Positions 18,225-28,748 of a stretch of DNA of 64,000 bases are shown here, in pieces. Each line of letters starts with the position of its first letter. Positions within the stretch are counted from its first letter, which is position 1. The DNA comes from Thermoleophilia bacterium (GTDB lineage: Bacteria; Actinomycetota; Thermoleophilia; RBG-16-64-13): positions 124,001 to 188,000 of the forward strand of contig JAOSKU010000001.1 in NCBI GenBank assembly GCA_027493445.1. The letters are read 5' to 3'. Position numbers and translations under genes: made by a program. Under the pieces are notes generated by a model. It was not told the origin of the DNA. It did no database searches and saw nothing but the letters and a program-made list of their open reading frames with translations.

Positions 18225-18858
18225 TGCACGGCGCCGGCGCGGCAGGTCCACAGGTGGCGCGCGACCCGATGTCTGGCGCGCCCTGATTGTCCTGGCGGCC
18301 ACGGCCTTGATCGCCCTGGGATTGGGCTTGTGGAGCGGTGATCGACTGCCGGCGGCGGTCTCTCAGAGGATTTATCCGCTTCATTATAAGCAGGTCATCG
18401 TGGAGGCTGCCCAGACTAACGGCGTGGACCCGTATCTGGTGGCCGCGGTGGTCAAAGCGGAGAGCAACTTCGACCCCAAAGCCGTGTCTCGGGTGGGTGC
18501 GGTGGGGCTCATGCAGCTCATGCCCGATACCGCCCGCTGGATCGTCCAGCAAGCTGATTGGTCCGGAGCCAAAGACCCAGACCTGAACGATCCCGAGCAC
18601 AACGTGGCCCTGGGGACCTACTATCTGGCCTACTTGCTCAAGGTCTTCCACGACGACGAGGCGGCGGCCCTGGCTGCGTACAACGCCGGTCAGGGTGTCG
18701 TGGCGGAGTGGCTGGCCCGCACCGCCACCGGCGGCGGAGGGGAGGCGCCCACCCTCCGGTCCGAGGACATTCCCTTTCCTGAGACCAGGAAGTTCGTGGC
18801 CCGCGTGGAAAGGTTCCGCACCATCTACTCGCAAGCTCATCCCGGGTTGGCGTCATAG
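18205..18858 (+). CDS. Membrane-anchored lytic transglycosylase (SLT domain)
   Basis: 217 residues. An Arg-rich N-terminus is followed by one membrane segment ([18 protein letters not shown]) and an SLT domain of the Slt70/MltC type. [14 protein letters not shown] contains the catalytic Glu; [10 protein letters not shown] and [10 protein letters not shown] are the other family signatures. It cleaves peptidoglycan glycan strands outside the cytoplasmic membrane. ATG 18205 is chosen over an upstream in-frame ATG because it overlaps coaE only slightly and gives a normal signal-anchor. uvrB starts 8 bp downstream. Confidence 0.9.
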   Translation: MTAVRGSARRRRGRSTGGARPDVWRALIVLAATALIALGLGLWSGDRLPAAVSQRIYPLHYKQVIVEAAQTNGVDPYLVAAVVKAESNFDPKAVSRVGAVGLMQLMPDTARWIVQQADWSGAKDPDLNDPEHNVALGTYYLAYLLKVFHDDEAAALAAYNAGQGVVAEWLARTATGGGGEAPTLRSEDIPFPETRKFVARVERFRTIYSQAHPGLAS

Positions 18859-18866
18859 GGGGGCCG

Positions 18867-20867
18867 GTGGCTGATTTCTCCTTGAAGTCCGACTATCAGC
18901 CGCAGGGTGCCCAACCGGATGCCATCGATCGCCTGGTCGAGGGCGTGCTCAAGGGCGATCGCTTCCAGACCTTGCTCGGCGTGACAGGTTCGGGCAAGAC
19001 GTTCACCATGGCCAACGTGATCGCGCAGGTCGGCCGCCCCGCCCTGGTGATCGCCCATAACAAGACGCTGGCCGCCCAGCTCTGCAACGAGTTCCGCGAA
19101 TTCCTACCGCGCAACGCGGTCGAGTACTTCGTCTCGTACTACGACTACTACCAACCCGAAGCCTACATCGCCGCGACCGACACGTACATCGAGAAGGATT
19201 CCTCCATCAACGAGGAGATCGACCGGTTGCGCCATTCGGCCACCAGCAGCCTGCTGATGCGCGACGACGTGGTGATCGTGGCTTCTGTCTCCTGCATCTA
19301 TGGACTGGGCTCCCCCGACGAGTACCTCCGACAGGTGGTGCTGCTGAAGGAGGGTGCAGAGATCGACCGCGAGGATGTCTTCCACAAGCTGGTAGCCATC
19401 CAGTATGAGCGCAATGACGTAGGGTTCGCCCGCGGCAAGTTCCGGGTCAGGGGCGACAGCTTCGAGGTCTGGCCGGCCTACGAGGACCTGGCCGTACGCG
19501 TGGGCCTCTGGGGCGACGAGATCGAGGAGATCGTCAAGGTTGATCCGTTGACGCAGGAGGTGGTAGCCCGCCTGCCTACGGTGGCCATCTACCCGGCCAC
19601 CCACTTCGTGACCGCCGGCGACGCGATGGAGCGGGCGGTCGAGCAGATCGCCGCCGAATTGGAAGAGCAGGTGGCTTTTCTCGAGTCTCGGGGCAAGCGG
19701 CTGGAGGCCTTCCGTCTGCGCCAGCGTACGCAGTACGACATGGAGATGCTCCGGGAGCTGGGTTACTGCAACGGCATCGAGAACTACTCGCGCATCCTCG
19801 ACGGCCGCGAGCCGGGGACGCCGCCCCACACGCTGCTCGACTACTTCCCTGAAGACTTCCTGGTTCTCATCGACGAGTCGCACAACACCATCCCTCAGCT
19901 GCACGGCATGTACCACGGGGACCGCAGCCGCAAGCTGGCCCTGGTGGAGAATGGGTTCCGTCTGCCCTCCGCGCTCGACAACCGTCCTCTGCGCTTCGAG
20001 GAGTTTCTGGGCAAGGTGGGCCGGGCCGTCTTCGTCTCGGCTACGCCCGGCGAGTGGGAGGTCTCGGTCTCCACCCACGTGGTCGAGCAGCTCGTGCGAC
20101 CGACCGGCCTGGTCGATCCCCAAGTCGAGGTGAGGCCTACGCGCAACCAGATCGACGATCTCATGAACGAGATCCGCGTCCGGGCGGACCGCGACGAACG
20201 CGTGCTAGTCACCACGCTCACCAAGAAGATGGCCGAGGACCTCACCGACTACCTCCTGGAGATGGGTTTCCGCGTGCGCTACCTGCACTCCGAGATCGAC
20301 ACTCTGGAGCGCATCCAGATTGTGCGCGACCTGCGGCTAGGAGAGTTCGACGTGCTGGTGGGGATCAACCTGCTGCGGGAGGGGCTCGATCTGCCCGAGG
20401 TATCCTTGGTGGCCATCCTCGATGCCGACAAGGAGGGGTTCCTGCGCGGTGAGACTGCCCTCATCCAGACCATCGGCCGAGCTGCGCGAAACTCGACCGG
20501 CCGAGTGATCATGTACGCCGACCGGTGGACCCAGGCCATGGAGAAAGCCATCTCCGAGACCGACCGGCGGCGGGCCGCCCAGATGGCTTTCAATCGGGAG
20601 CACGGAATCACCCCGAAGACCATCGTCAAGGGGGTCTCTGACATCACCGCCCTACTCGGACTGGGCGAGGTGGTTCCGGCGAAGTCCAAGCGCCGGGCAG
20701 GACGCTCAGGCGAAACCATGACCACCGAGGAGCTCGAGAAGCTCATGGCCAGTTTGGAGGAGGAGATGTTCGTTGCCGCCGAGGAGCTGCGCTTCGAGTA
20801 CGCCGCCACTCTCCGCGACGAGATCCGCGACCTGGCTCGGGAGCTGCAAGCGTCGCGGAGGGGTTGA
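18867..20867 (+). CDS. uvrB: Excinuclease ABC subunit B
   Basis: 666 residues from GTG 18867. Walker A is GVTGSGKT; the damage-wedging beta-hairpin is [20 protein letters not shown] is the helicase Walker B; later motifs include SATPGEWE and QTIGRAARN. The C-terminal UVR motif ([27 protein letters not shown], quoted in part) binds UvrC. It verifies damage in nucleotide excision repair. uvrA and uvrC are not in the window. Convergent with the next gene. Confidence 0.97.
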   Translation: MADFSLKSDYQPQGAQPDAIDRLVEGVLKGDRFQTLLGVTGSGKTFTMANVIAQVGRPALVIAHNKTLAAQLCNEFREFLPRNAVEYFVSYYDYYQPEAYIAATDTYIEKDSSINEEIDRLRHSATSSLLMRDDVVIVASVSCIYGLGSPDEYLRQVVLLKEGAEIDREDVFHKLVAIQYERNDVGFARGKFRVRGDSFEVWPAYEDLAVRVGLWGDEIEEIVKVDPLTQEVVARLPTVAIYPATHFVTAGDAMERAVEQIAAELEEQVAFLESRGKRLEAFRLRQRTQYDMEMLRELGYCNGIENYSRILDGREPGTPPHTLLDYFPEDFLVLIDESHNTIPQLHGMYHGDRSRKLALVENGFRLPSALDNRPLRFEEFLGKVGRAVFVSATPGEWEVSVSTHVVEQLVRPTGLVDPQVEVRPTRNQIDDLMNEIRVRADRDERVLVTTLTKKMAEDLTDYLLEMGFRVRYLHSEIDTLERIQIVRDLRLGEFDVLVGINLLREGLDLPEVSLVAILDADKEGFLRGETALIQTIGRAARNSTGRVIMYADRWTQAMEKAISETDRRRAAQMAFNREHGITPKTIVKGVSDITALLGLGEVVPAKSKRRAGRSGETMTTEELEKLMASLEEEMFVAAEELRFEYAATLRDEIRDLARELQASRRG

Positions 20868-20955
20868 TGTTGCGACGGTGTTCGCGCGGCGGGTCCGACG
20901 GGGCAATGAAGGACTTTGGGCCCATGCGAAGGTGAATGGCGGGGGCTCGGGAACG

Positions 20956-22977
20956 CTACTCGCCGCGCGCTGTGTCGGTCTTGATGGCCTCCAGAGCTTC
21001 GATGGCCTGCCGCACAGCGGCATCACGGGGGTCGAGAGCTAGGGCGGCCTTATACGCGGCCAGGGCGTCAGCCGTCCTCCCCACTGCGGCGTACAGCTCC
21101 CCCAGGAGCGCCCGCGGTCTGGCGAACCGGGGATCCAGGGAGGCCGCCTCCTCGCACAGTGAGATGGCCTCCACCGTCTGTCCCCGCTGGAAGAGGGCCC
21201 AGGCCGCTTCGACGCGCATCCCCGGGTTGTAGGGGTCGACTTGAAGGCCCCTGGCCACCGCCTCGAGCGCTCTGGAGTAGTAGCCCGGGTCGATCTGTCC
21301 TGCCTGGTTGGCGGCGATCGCAAGGTTCAAGTAGTTCTCCGACTCGAGGGGCACGAAGGCGATGGCGTTCTCATAGTCGGCCATGGCCTGCTTGGCGGCG
21401 ACTTCGGCCGCCCGAACCGAGGTGTCAGGATCGCGACCAGCCCTCATGTCGGCGTTGGCCTGCAGAAGCCAGGAGTTCGCCAGGTCCATGTGGATGTTGC
21501 CTAGCTCGGAACGGTATGCGTCGACGAAAGGGTTCAGCCGGACGGCCCTCCGCGCGCCGGCAAGCCGTTGCTCTATCGAGGGAGATAGGTTGGCCATCAG
21601 GAAGTAGTGGTCGGCCACGGGGATCATGGCGCTGCCGGCGATACCGAGAAGAGCCGCGACGATCACGGCGATGGCCGCCGGCCTTCCCCAAGGAGAAGGG
21701 CATAGGTCCCTGGTCCGAGAAGATGGACCGAGCAGGACTCCGAGCGACATCCAAAGGAGCACGCTGGAGCCGACCACGGAGATGCCGAAAACCAGATGAA
21801 TCACGTAGCCGACGACGGCCGCCCAGAAGCCGGCTAGGACCAATGCCTGGGGAGGGCGGAGGCGGGAGAAAGCCGATCGTGCGGAGAGCCACAGCGAGTA
21901 GAAGAGGAACCCGTAGAGAAGAAGGGTACCGGGAATGCCGAGTCCACTCGCGATCTGGAGCGCGTAGTTATGGGCGTTGTCGGCGATGTTGCCCCAGCCT
22001 GCGTCCGCGACGTATTCCCGGGGGCCGAACCTCTTGAACACCAGGCGGAAGGTGTCGGGACCGTGCCCGAACACGGGATTCGCGCGCACGGAAGCCAGCG
22101 CCCCTCTCCAGATCTCGTATCGTTGCAGGGCGCTCCCTTCTCGGAACTGGAAGGTGGAGAGCGCGCGGGTCATGAGGTTGGTGATGGGATTCTGGGATGA
22201 GGAGCTATGGGCGACGATGGCCGCGCCAAGGGCGGCGCCAGCCACGGCGAAGCCCGCGTCGACCCACGTGGGACGAAGCCTGCCCCGCACGAACGCGATG
22301 ACTACGAACGCGAGCGCCACCAGCCCCCCGATCCACGCTCCGCGCGTGAAGGAGGTGATCCAAGCGGCGGCCACCACGAGCACGAGGGACCAGTAGACCG
22401 CGCGCCGGGAGGTCAGGCTCTCACTAAGAGCGAGTGCGACCCCCAGGGCCAGCGGGAAGATCAGGTAGCCCGCCAGCAGATTGGGGTTGCCCATCGTGGA
22501 GAACGCCTGGCGAGACTCAAACGGCACTGAGCTGCGTGGTGTGGGATCGAAACCCAGGTACTGGGTCACGCCGTACGCGGCGACCACTCCCGCCCCGAGG
22601 CAGATCGTGCGGGCGAGCTTTCGGCGGTGGTCCGGGGTCAAGAACGATTGCACGCTTAAGAAGTAGACGAGGGCATATGCGGCGAACGTGGTCAGTCCGT
22701 CGTACCTGCGGTACTTGCCCAGGAACGAGGTAGCAGGCTGTTCTGAAAGCGCCGTTGCGATGACCGCCCACACCAGCAAAGCGATCATCAGCCAATCGGC
22801 GCGGGTGCGGCGTAGCCGTGTCCCGTGACGGATAAACGAGAACGCCCAGATAGCCGCGGCCGCTATCACGAGGGAGTAAAGCAGGAAGACCTTGAGTGTG
22901 TCGTACTCGTCGAAGGTCAGCGATCCGTCGCTCCAAGGGAGCCAGCTGAGGTTGGAGTAGCCCAAAGGAACGACCAC
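20956..22977 (-). CDS. O-antigen ligase-like membrane protein with C-terminal TPRs
   Basis: At least 673 residues with about 10-12 predicted membrane helices and the Wzy_C/O-antigen-ligase pattern: a large loop with FGHGPDTFRLVF and NAHNYALQIASGLGIPG. The C-terminal third is soluble with TPR-like helices (GRTADALAAYKAALALDP). Such proteins polymerise or transfer glycans on the outer membrane face, for example onto S-layer or pilin proteins. The GTG start at 22977 is uncertain: codons remain open upstream and a TATAAT box lies at 23203-23208, so about 65 residues may be missing, possibly through an indel in the G6 run near 23034. It lies back-to-back with the 7-haem cytochrome. Confidence 0.75.
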   Translation of the reverse strand: MVVPLGYSNLSWLPWSDGSLTFDEYDTLKVFLLYSLVIAAAAIWAFSFIRHGTRLRRTRADWLMIALLVWAVIATALSEQPATSFLGKYRRYDGLTTFAAYALVYFLSVQSFLTPDHRRKLARTICLGAGVVAAYGVTQYLGFDPTPRSSVPFESRQAFSTMGNPNLLAGYLIFPLALGVALALSESLTSRRAVYWSLVLVVAAAWITSFTRGAWIGGLVALAFVVIAFVRGRLRPTWVDAGFAVAGAALGAAIVAHSSSSQNPITNLMTRALSTFQFREGSALQRYEIWRGALASVRANPVFGHGPDTFRLVFKRFGPREYVADAGWGNIADNAHNYALQIASGLGIPGTLLLYGFLFYSLWLSARSAFSRLRPPQALVLAGFWAAVVGYVIHLVFGISVVGSSVLLWMSLGVLLGPSSRTRDLCPSPWGRPAAIAVIVAALLGIAGSAMIPVADHYFLMANLSPSIEQRLAGARRAVRLNPFVDAYRSELGNIHMDLANSWLLQANADMRAGRDPDTSVRAAEVAAKQAMADYENAIAFVPLESENYLNLAIAANQAGQIDPGYYSRALEAVARGLQVDPYNPGMRVEAAWALFQRGQTVEAISLCEEAASLDPRFARPRALLGELYAAVGRTADALAAYKAALALDPRDAAVRQAIEALEAIKTDTARGE

Positions 22978-23202
22978 GACCAGGGCATGCAGGATCAGAC
23001 GGATGAGCCTGAGAGCGCCCGGCGAGGATCCCGGCGGGGGGATCGATCACCTGACCTGGCGGTGCCTCTGGGTCTCCTATTGCGGGCCGCTCGGGTTGCG
23101 CGCGGGTACTCGGGGTCAACGCCGAAATCCTGGAGGGGGGAATCCGCCCGTGGTCACCTCGTTTGAGGCTCTGAATGTCATCGTAGGCTGCACGCGCAGA
23201 GG

Positions 23203-23208
23203 ATTATA
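23203..23208 (-). promoter_or_regulatory. -10 box for the minus-strand ligase-like gene
   Basis: Reads TATAAT on the minus strand, with a weak -35 (TTCTGA) 17 bp upstream. The expected start site is near 23196. Confidence 0.4.
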
Positions 23209-23442
23209 GCCGGACTCGACCGGCGTCAGAAGGTTCCATGAAAACGGAACTTCGTCGGATTCTCATGAAGGACGACCGGCGGAGTGTCCGGCGTCCTCCA
23301 GTGGCGCGCGATTCTGCTGCCTGATGTCCCTTCAACCCCAGACCGTTGCTGCACTTGTAGAAGTTGGTCGAGCAATTCTCTTGAGAAGGGCTCGTTTGCG
23401 CTCAGAGAAAACGGTTGTGAAATGGGGCACTTTTTTTCGCTA

Positions 23443-23460
23443 AATACCCATTGGGGTATT
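23443..23460. promoter_or_regulatory. CsoR/CstR-like operator palindrome
   Basis: AATACCC-N4-GGGTATT, perfect 7-bp arms. Its right arm touches the -35 of the cytochrome promoter, the position expected for a repressor site. Architecture equals the site at 52215-52232. Resembles operators of the CsoR/CstR/FrmR (DUF156) family. Confidence 0.5.
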
Positions 23461-23486
23461 GTGCGGGGCTCGACACCTAGTAAGAT
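23459..23486 (+). promoter_or_regulatory. Promoter candidate for the 7-haem cytochrome
   Basis: TTGTGC, 16-bp spacer, TAAGAT (23481-23486). It lies about 130 bp before the cytochrome start and overlaps the palindrome. Confidence 0.35.
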
Positions 23487-23614
23487 TAGGGCGTTGGGAC
23501 CGTGGGCCATAGGTCAATGGACTCAATGCGACCGGGAACGAGGGAAGGAAGGAGGTGACTTTGAAGATCATAGTAACCGGTTTTGTGTCATTGTTCACAA
23601 AAGGAGGCTACGGA

Positions 23615-25144
23615 ATGAAGAAGCTCGCGCTTCTCGTGCTCGTAGCCGTTTTCGTGTTGGGCATGGCCGGAACGGCGTTGGCTGCCGATCCGCCCGTGAG
23701 TGATCCCACTACTGGCCTGTCTGTGTTCACCTATCAGGACCTGGCAGACACATCGGCTAAGTACGAAGGCGGCTACGCGGCATTCGAATCGGGCACCTTG
23801 TATACCACCAACCCGCACGGCGGCTACGACACCACCACCAACAAGTGCAAGGTGTGTCACGCCGTCCACCGAGCCGAAGGTGCCTACTACCTGTTGCGGG
23901 CCGACTCGCAAGACGACGCGTGCGACTACTGCCACATCGGCGGATCCGCCCACTCGGACAAGGTCGTGTACACAAACGGCGATCCGACCACCGTCTTGAA
24001 CGGCCACACCGTGGGCTCGTTCACGGAAATCCCGGATAGCTCTGTCTATCAGGAAGCTGTACCTGTGGTGCTCTCGACCACCGATGCCAACGGCGACCCG
24101 GTGACCGAGACCATCGAGGTGCGCAGCTACGATGCGCAGAAGCTCTCGATGTACCGCTTCAGCCGGCACCACTCCCAAGGAGCGGTGGGCACCGGCCGTA
24201 GCGGTTTCATCAAGGTCGGCCCGCTGGCTCTGCGCTGCATGAACTGCCACCAGCCGCACAACGCTGTGAACATGGTGTGGCGTCCGCGGACCTTCACCCC
24301 GTGGACCAGCGCCACGTACAATACGGTCACCGACGGGCCGTTCGCAAGTGAGGGCTACAAGCTGCTTCGCCGCTACCCGTCAGCCACCACCACCGGTGCC
24401 GCCAACGCGTACGGTAACTACGACGTCCAACAGGCCGTCAAGGTGATCGAGGACATGGCAATCCCGCAAGGTCAGACCGGTCCTTGGACCACCGGCCAGG
24501 GCAACTTCAGCCAGGACGAGTCCTCCTCGTTCACCTACACGGAGAACGGTGTGGCGTCGTCGTCCCCGAGCTGGATCGCTCAGGACATCCACGAGCCCGA
24601 CGCGGCCGACTACCCGACGGAGGGTACCGGTGTCTACCGTTACCCGTCGACGGTCAACACCTATGCTTTGAGCTACTGGTGCGCCGACTGCCACAACCTG
24701 GACATTGGTGGTTGGGAACCGCTGACTGAGCCTGAACTCGGCTTCAAGGCTCACAACGAGCGGACCCACCCGGCTCCGTACTATGGCGCCTACGACGGTC
24801 CCGGCCAGTGCTACAGCTGCCACCGCAATGACCTGTCCACCGTGTTCGGCAACGCCGGCGTCTACGGCGGGACGGCCACGGCTGCACTGCGTTCGAGCTC
24901 TAACAGTTGTACTCAGTGCCACTACGGCACCGGCTCGTACTACAACGACCGGGCCGACGCGTCGCCCGACAAGCCCAACTCGGACTTCCCACACTCGGGG
25001 AGCTCGAACAGCATCAAGCTGCTGGGCGACTACAGCATCACGTCTCCGACGGCCTACACGGCGCTGACGCAGACGACCATCACCGAGGACAACCTCGACG
25101 CGGTCTGCCTCCGCTGCCACCCGGGTATCGGTATCCACAACTAG
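23615..25144 (+). CDS. Secreted 7-haem c-type cytochrome
   Basis: 509 residues. A clear Sec signal peptide (MKKLALLVLVAVFVLGMAG...ALA|ADPP) follows ATG 23615, which has a perfect aaggagg. Seven CXXCH sites are seen: CKVCH, CDYCH, CMNCH, CADCH, CYSCH, CTQCH and CLRCH. Between them are Tyr/Ser/Thr-rich stretches. There is no membrane anchor after the signal, so it should be released to the cell envelope or exterior. The wide haem spacing (about 70 residues) is unlike compact c3 or NrfA proteins. An in-frame GTG/TTG further upstream with its own SD would destroy the signal peptide. Base composition is close to its neighbours. Likely an electron carrier associated with the cytochrome locus 5 kb downstream. 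Confidence 0.9.
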   Translation: MKKLALLVLVAVFVLGMAGTALAADPPVSDPTTGLSVFTYQDLADTSAKYEGGYAAFESGTLYTTNPHGGYDTTTNKCKVCHAVHRAEGAYYLLRADSQDDACDYCHIGGSAHSDKVVYTNGDPTTVLNGHTVGSFTEIPDSSVYQEAVPVVLSTTDANGDPVTETIEVRSYDAQKLSMYRFSRHHSQGAVGTGRSGFIKVGPLALRCMNCHQPHNAVNMVWRPRTFTPWTSATYNTVTDGPFASEGYKLLRRYPSATTTGAANAYGNYDVQQAVKVIEDMAIPQGQTGPWTTGQGNFSQDESSSFTYTENGVASSSPSWIAQDIHEPDAADYPTEGTGVYRYPSTVNTYALSYWCADCHNLDIGGWEPLTEPELGFKAHNERTHPAPYYGAYDGPGQCYSCHRNDLSTVFGNAGVYGGTATAALRSSSNSCTQCHYGTGSYYNDRADASPDKPNSDFPHSGSSNSIKLLGDYSITSPTAYTALTQTTITEDNLDAVCLRCHPGIGIHN

Positions 25145-25185
25145 TACCTGGTCGCAGCTACGCTGTCTGTGCAAAGGTAATCTGG

Positions 25186-25213
25186 GAGGCCCCCGCCTAT
25201 GGCGGGGGGCCTC
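25186..25213 (+). terminator. Terminator hairpin of the 7-haem cytochrome gene
   Basis: GAGGCCCCCGCC, loop TAT, GGCGGGGGGCCTC: a 12-bp stem with one bulged G, 41 bp after the stop. The usual T tract is replaced by tctgg followed by intron-like sequence. Confidence 0.6.
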
Positions 25214-25724
25214 TCTGGTACGCCCGGCATGAGCAGCAGCTTGGCGGCGAAAGTCCTCTGGAGGAGGCGGTGGCGCTGACTCCTAGCCGAAGGCAACGGC
25301 GTCGTCGCGAGGCGGGGTCGGAAGGAAGGCGGAGGCAAACCCCTCCACCGAGGAACACGAACCGCATAGGAGGCGGGGCGGCCCGAGTGAGCCGGCCGTA
25401 CACGGCGAAGCCGGTCACCAAAAGGTGCTCGCCGGGTGGGCAGTGGATCGGAAGGGTCGGAAGGTCCTTTCGCACCGAGGAGAAGTCAGCCAAGGCCACA
25501 GTACCGGCGGGGATGATGCAAGAGCCGGGAAGGGCCGAACGCACGAGCCTGAGGTCCACTCTTCGTGCACGTTAGGAAGAGACGATGACGGCAGCCAACC
25601 CCAAAAGGGTCGTTGGCGAGTGGAGATTGGGGTGAAGCCCGAAAGCCTCCACCAAGAGCAAAGTCTCTTCCTGGCGCCGGAAAGACCGAACCTCAACCCC
25701 GCCCCGGCGACGCTCTATTGGAGC

Positions 25725-25993
25725 TTGCTCTCCAGCGAGAACCTCACCCGGGCGCTCAAGCTCAGTCGAGCAGAACGCCGGTGCCGCTGGCCCGGCGGCA
25801 TGACCACGGCCGAGCTTCGTCCCTGGCTCCATGCCCACTACCCGAAGGTCTGCGCGGAACTGGAGGCAGGCACCTACCGACCAAGCCCCGTCCGGAGAGT
25901 CACCATCCCCAAGCCTCCCGGCGGTGAACGTTGTCTCGGAGTGCCCACGGTGCTGGACCGACTTGTCCAGCAGGCTCTTGTCCATGTACCTAC
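25725..25993 (+). pseudogene. Group II intron reverse transcriptase/maturase, N-terminal fragment
   Basis: ENLTRALK, GGMTTAELRPWLHAHYPKV, ELEAGTYRPSPVRRVTIPKP and LGVPTVLDRLVQQAL match the start of bacterial group II intron proteins (RT-0 to RT-1). A stretch around 25760-25795 is read in a shifted frame (VEQNAGAAG), so two compensating indels are present. The frame is broken at about 25993 by the IS110 block and resumes at 28989. Confidence 0.75.
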
Positions 25994-26019
25994 TCAGAAA
26001 ATAGCACCACGGTTGGGTG

Positions 26020-27255
26020 TCAGGCGACTTTGGGTAGCAGTTCCAGGATGACTTTGTAGCCTTGGTGTTCGAGCTGGCCGATGGCCCGGCGGCGGATGCG
26101 CTTGATGATCTGTTCGTCGCTGTGGCTGAGTGTGGGTTCGCGATAGAACTCCCCGGTGCTGAGCATGTGCCAGCAGGTGCAGAGGATCTCGTGGGCGATG
26201 GCCAGAGTGGCCTTCTTGTCCCCCCGGCGGCGGGCGAGCTGGCGGTAGCGGGCGGCCAGGTAGGTGCCGCGGCTGCGGCTGGCCGCGCGGGCGCACTCGG
26301 TCAGGGTGCCGCGCAGCCACTTGGAGCCCCGGCGCGTCTTGGCCGACTTGCGTTTGCCCGCGGACTCATTCTGGCCCGGGCAGACGCCGGCCCAGCTGGC
26401 CAGGTGCCCGGCCGAGGGGAAGCGGCTCATGTCGGCGCCGGTCTCGGCCACGATCACCTCGGCGGCGCGGCGCTCAACCCCGGGGATGGTGCGCAGCAGC
26501 GCTATGGCCGGCTCGAAAGGGCGGATCTGCTCCTCGATGCGCTCGGAAAGGGCGGTGATGTCGGACTCCAGGTCCTCGACGTGGGCAAGCATGCGCTCAA
26601 GCAGGAAGGCGTGGTGCTCCTCAAAGCGGCCGGCAAGCGCCCGGCGCAGGGCGGGCAGCTTGGCGCGCAGGCGGCCCCGGGCCAGCTCGGCCAGGGCCTC
26701 GGGGTCGGCCTGGCCGTCGATAAGTGCCCGCATCATGGCCCGCCCGGAGACCCCCATAACATCGGTGGCCACGCAGGAGAGCTTGACCCCGGCGTCCTCG
26801 AGGATCTTGTGCAGGCGGTTGACCGCGCGACTGCGCTCCTCGATAAGCGCCTTGCGATAGCGGGTGAGATCACGCAGGCGGCGGATGGGCTTGGGAGGCA
26901 CGAAGCTCGCGCGCAGGAGCCCGCAGGCGAGCAGATGGGCGATCGGAGGCCGCGTCGATGGTGTCGGTCTTGCGTCCCGGGACATGCTTGATGTGGGCGG
27001 CGTTGACCAAGAGCAGCTCAAACTCGTCCTCAAGGGCATAGTACAGGCACTTCCAATAGACGCCGGTCGACTCCATGGCCACATGGGTGACCCCCTGGGC
27101 CGCCAGATAGTCGCGCAGGGCCAAAGGTCGGGCGTGGTGGTGCCGAAGCTCTCCACCAGCTCGACCACTTGACCTTCCGCCGTCAGGCGCACGCAGGCGG
27201 TCAGCTGCGCCTTGTGCACGTCGATCCCGCAACAGCGGGGGATGATCGACTCCAT
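26020..27255 (-). pseudogene. IS110-family transposase 1, double frameshift
   Basis: The N-terminus GIDVHKAQLTACVRL is the RuvC-like DEDD start. The C-terminus PGVERRAAEVIVAETGADM and SAGHLASWAGVCPGQNESAGKR is the Transposase_20 domain with the serine region. Between about 27125 and 26950 the family sequence (LALRDYLAAQGVTHVAMEST, HIKHVPGRKTDTIDAA) is in another frame, although the main frame stays open. Two opposite indels (at AAA 27123-27125 and near 26947) would restore it. As written, the residues carrying the conserved Glu are scrambled, so the protein would be inactive unless these are sequence errors. Confidence 0.8.
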
Positions 27256-27502
27256 GACAAGCTCCCTCCCTCGTGTTTCCGATCACCGCCCGGACGCCCG
27301 GGGGGAGGCTGCTCCGGTAAACGACTCTACTCGGCGTGCTCAGCTTCGGCTGGCGACAGTTCGGGGTGCCGAGAAGCCTCCACGTCAAACTGATTAACGG
27401 GCTCGCGGCACCACAGAGTTCCCGACGTCGCCACGAGCGACCGGACCCACCCATCTTCATGGTTTGCGGGTGCCGCCGCAAGGGCGGCATGGGGAACTGA
27501 TG
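27256..27502 (-). ncRNA. Candidate bridge-RNA region of IS110 element 1
   Basis: A noncoding segment of about 247 bp upstream of the transposase inside the element. In IS110-group elements such as IS621 this left-end region is known to encode the bridge RNA that pairs donor and target. It ends with the hairpin GCCGCC-gcaa-GGGCGGC and GGGGAACTGAT. RNA structure was not folded, so this is positional inference. Confidence 0.35.
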
Positions 27503-27518
27503 GGAAATACGACCCTCC

Positions 27519-28748
27519 TCAAGCGGCAGGAGCCAGGGTGACATGCTGTCCCAGGCGTTCAAGTTGAGCCACCAGGCGGCGGATGTGGCGTTCGGGGTCC
27601 CGGCGCTGGTAGTAGTCCCCGCCGAGCTCGCAATAGACCTCGCCGGTGGTGAACATGTGCCAGTAGGCCACCAGGATAGAGTGCTTGACGGCCCCCAGAG
27701 CCCGGCCGTGGCCCAGGCGAGGGCGGAGCTTTCGGTAGAGAGCCTGCAGATAACTGCCGTTGGTGCGGGTGGCGGCCAGGGTTACTTCCTCCAGGGTGAT
27801 GGCAAGCCACTTGGAGCCTTTGCGACTTTTCCCCGAGCGGCGCTTGCCGGCCGACTGGTGATTACCGGGGCACTGCCCGGCCCAGGAGGCCAAGTGGCCG
27901 GCCGAGGGGAAGCGGCTCATGTCGGTGCCGATCTCAGCCAGAAGAACCTCGGTCGTGCGGCTGGCGACCCCGGGGATGGTGCAGGCCAGCCCCAGGGCGC
28001 TCTCGAAAGGGGCAAGTTGTTCTTCGATGGCCTCAGAGAGCCGGTCGATGTGCTCGTCAAGAAAATCAAGGTGGGAGAGGATGGCCCCGATCACCAGGGC
28101 GTGGTGGGGCTCGAAGCGCCCCTCCAGGGCCTCGCGCAGGGCGGGGAGCTTCTGTCGCAGCCTGCCCCGGGCAAGCTCAGAGAGCACCTCGGGATCGGTG
28201 GTGCCGGCCACCAAGCCGTCCAGCATGGCCCGCCCGGAGACGCCCAGGATGTCTGAGGCCACGCAGCTAAGCTTGATGCCGGTGTCTTCCAGCAACTTGT
28301 GCAGCCGGTTGGCCTCCCGTTGCCGCTCTTGGATCTCACGTCTTACGGTAGCGGGTCAGCGTGCGCAGGGCCCGCTGGGGTTTGGGGGCACGAAACTGCC
28401 GCGCAGGAGCCCCGCCTCCATGAGCCGGCAAAGCCAAGCAGCATCGGAGACATCGGTCTTACGGCCGGGAACCTGCTTTACGTGGCGGGCGTTCACCAGG
28501 GTAAGCTCGACTACGTCCTCCAGCACATGCCAGACCGGCTGCCAGTACACTCCGGTGGCCTCCATGGCCAGGTGGGTGACCCGGTGGGCTTCCAGCCAGT
28601 CCCTAAGGGCCACCAGCCCCCGCACCGTGGTCGGAAACTCCGCCAGGTGCTCTTCGCGTCCACCTGCAGCCTTAGGCACCCGCACGCAGGCGGTCACCTG
28701 GGCCTTGTGCACGTCCAGGGCGGCCACTCGCTCGAAGATCGTCTCCAT
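27519..28748 (-). pseudogene. IS110-family transposase 2, frameshifted
   Basis: The ATG at 28748 has ggggaggt upstream. N-terminal part: ALDVHKAQVTACVRVP, LAMEATGVYWQPVW, HVKQVPGRKTDVSDA, SFVPP. It then breaks at the G5 run 28384-28388 (one base short) and again near 28335. C-terminal part: LEDTGIKLSCVASDILGVSGR, IPGVASRTTEVLLAEIGTDMSRFPSAGHL, CPGNHQSAGKR. Both the DEDD and serine domains are represented, about 400 residues in all. Inactive as written. Confidence 0.8.

Larger units (their letters stand above)
22978..23614. other. Long divergent intergenic region
   Basis: Holds the probable extended 5' end and promoter of the minus-strand ligase-like gene on the left, and the operator and promoter of the cytochrome gene on the right. 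A minus-strand open frame at 23226-23510 has no family resemblance and covers the regulatory palindrome, so it is not called. Confidence 0.5.
25994..27502 (-). mobile_element. IS110-family element 1
   Basis: Contains a 411-codon IS110 transposase frame. Short right end (cagaaaatagcacc, about 26 bp) and a long left end of about 250 bp upstream of the transposase, finishing in a hairpin and GGGGAACTGAT. This asymmetry is typical of IS110. It abuts element 2 directly. Confidence 0.7.

Noticed and set aside
23226..23510. Minus-strand 94-codon frame before the cytochrome gene
   Set aside because: No family resemblance or ribosome site, and it covers the operator palindrome and promoter.
23555..23614. 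Start of the 7-haem cytochrome at the upstream GTG/TTG with its own aaggagg
   Set aside because: It would place 18-20 residues before the signal peptide; ATG 23615 has an equally strong SD and gives a normal Sec signal.
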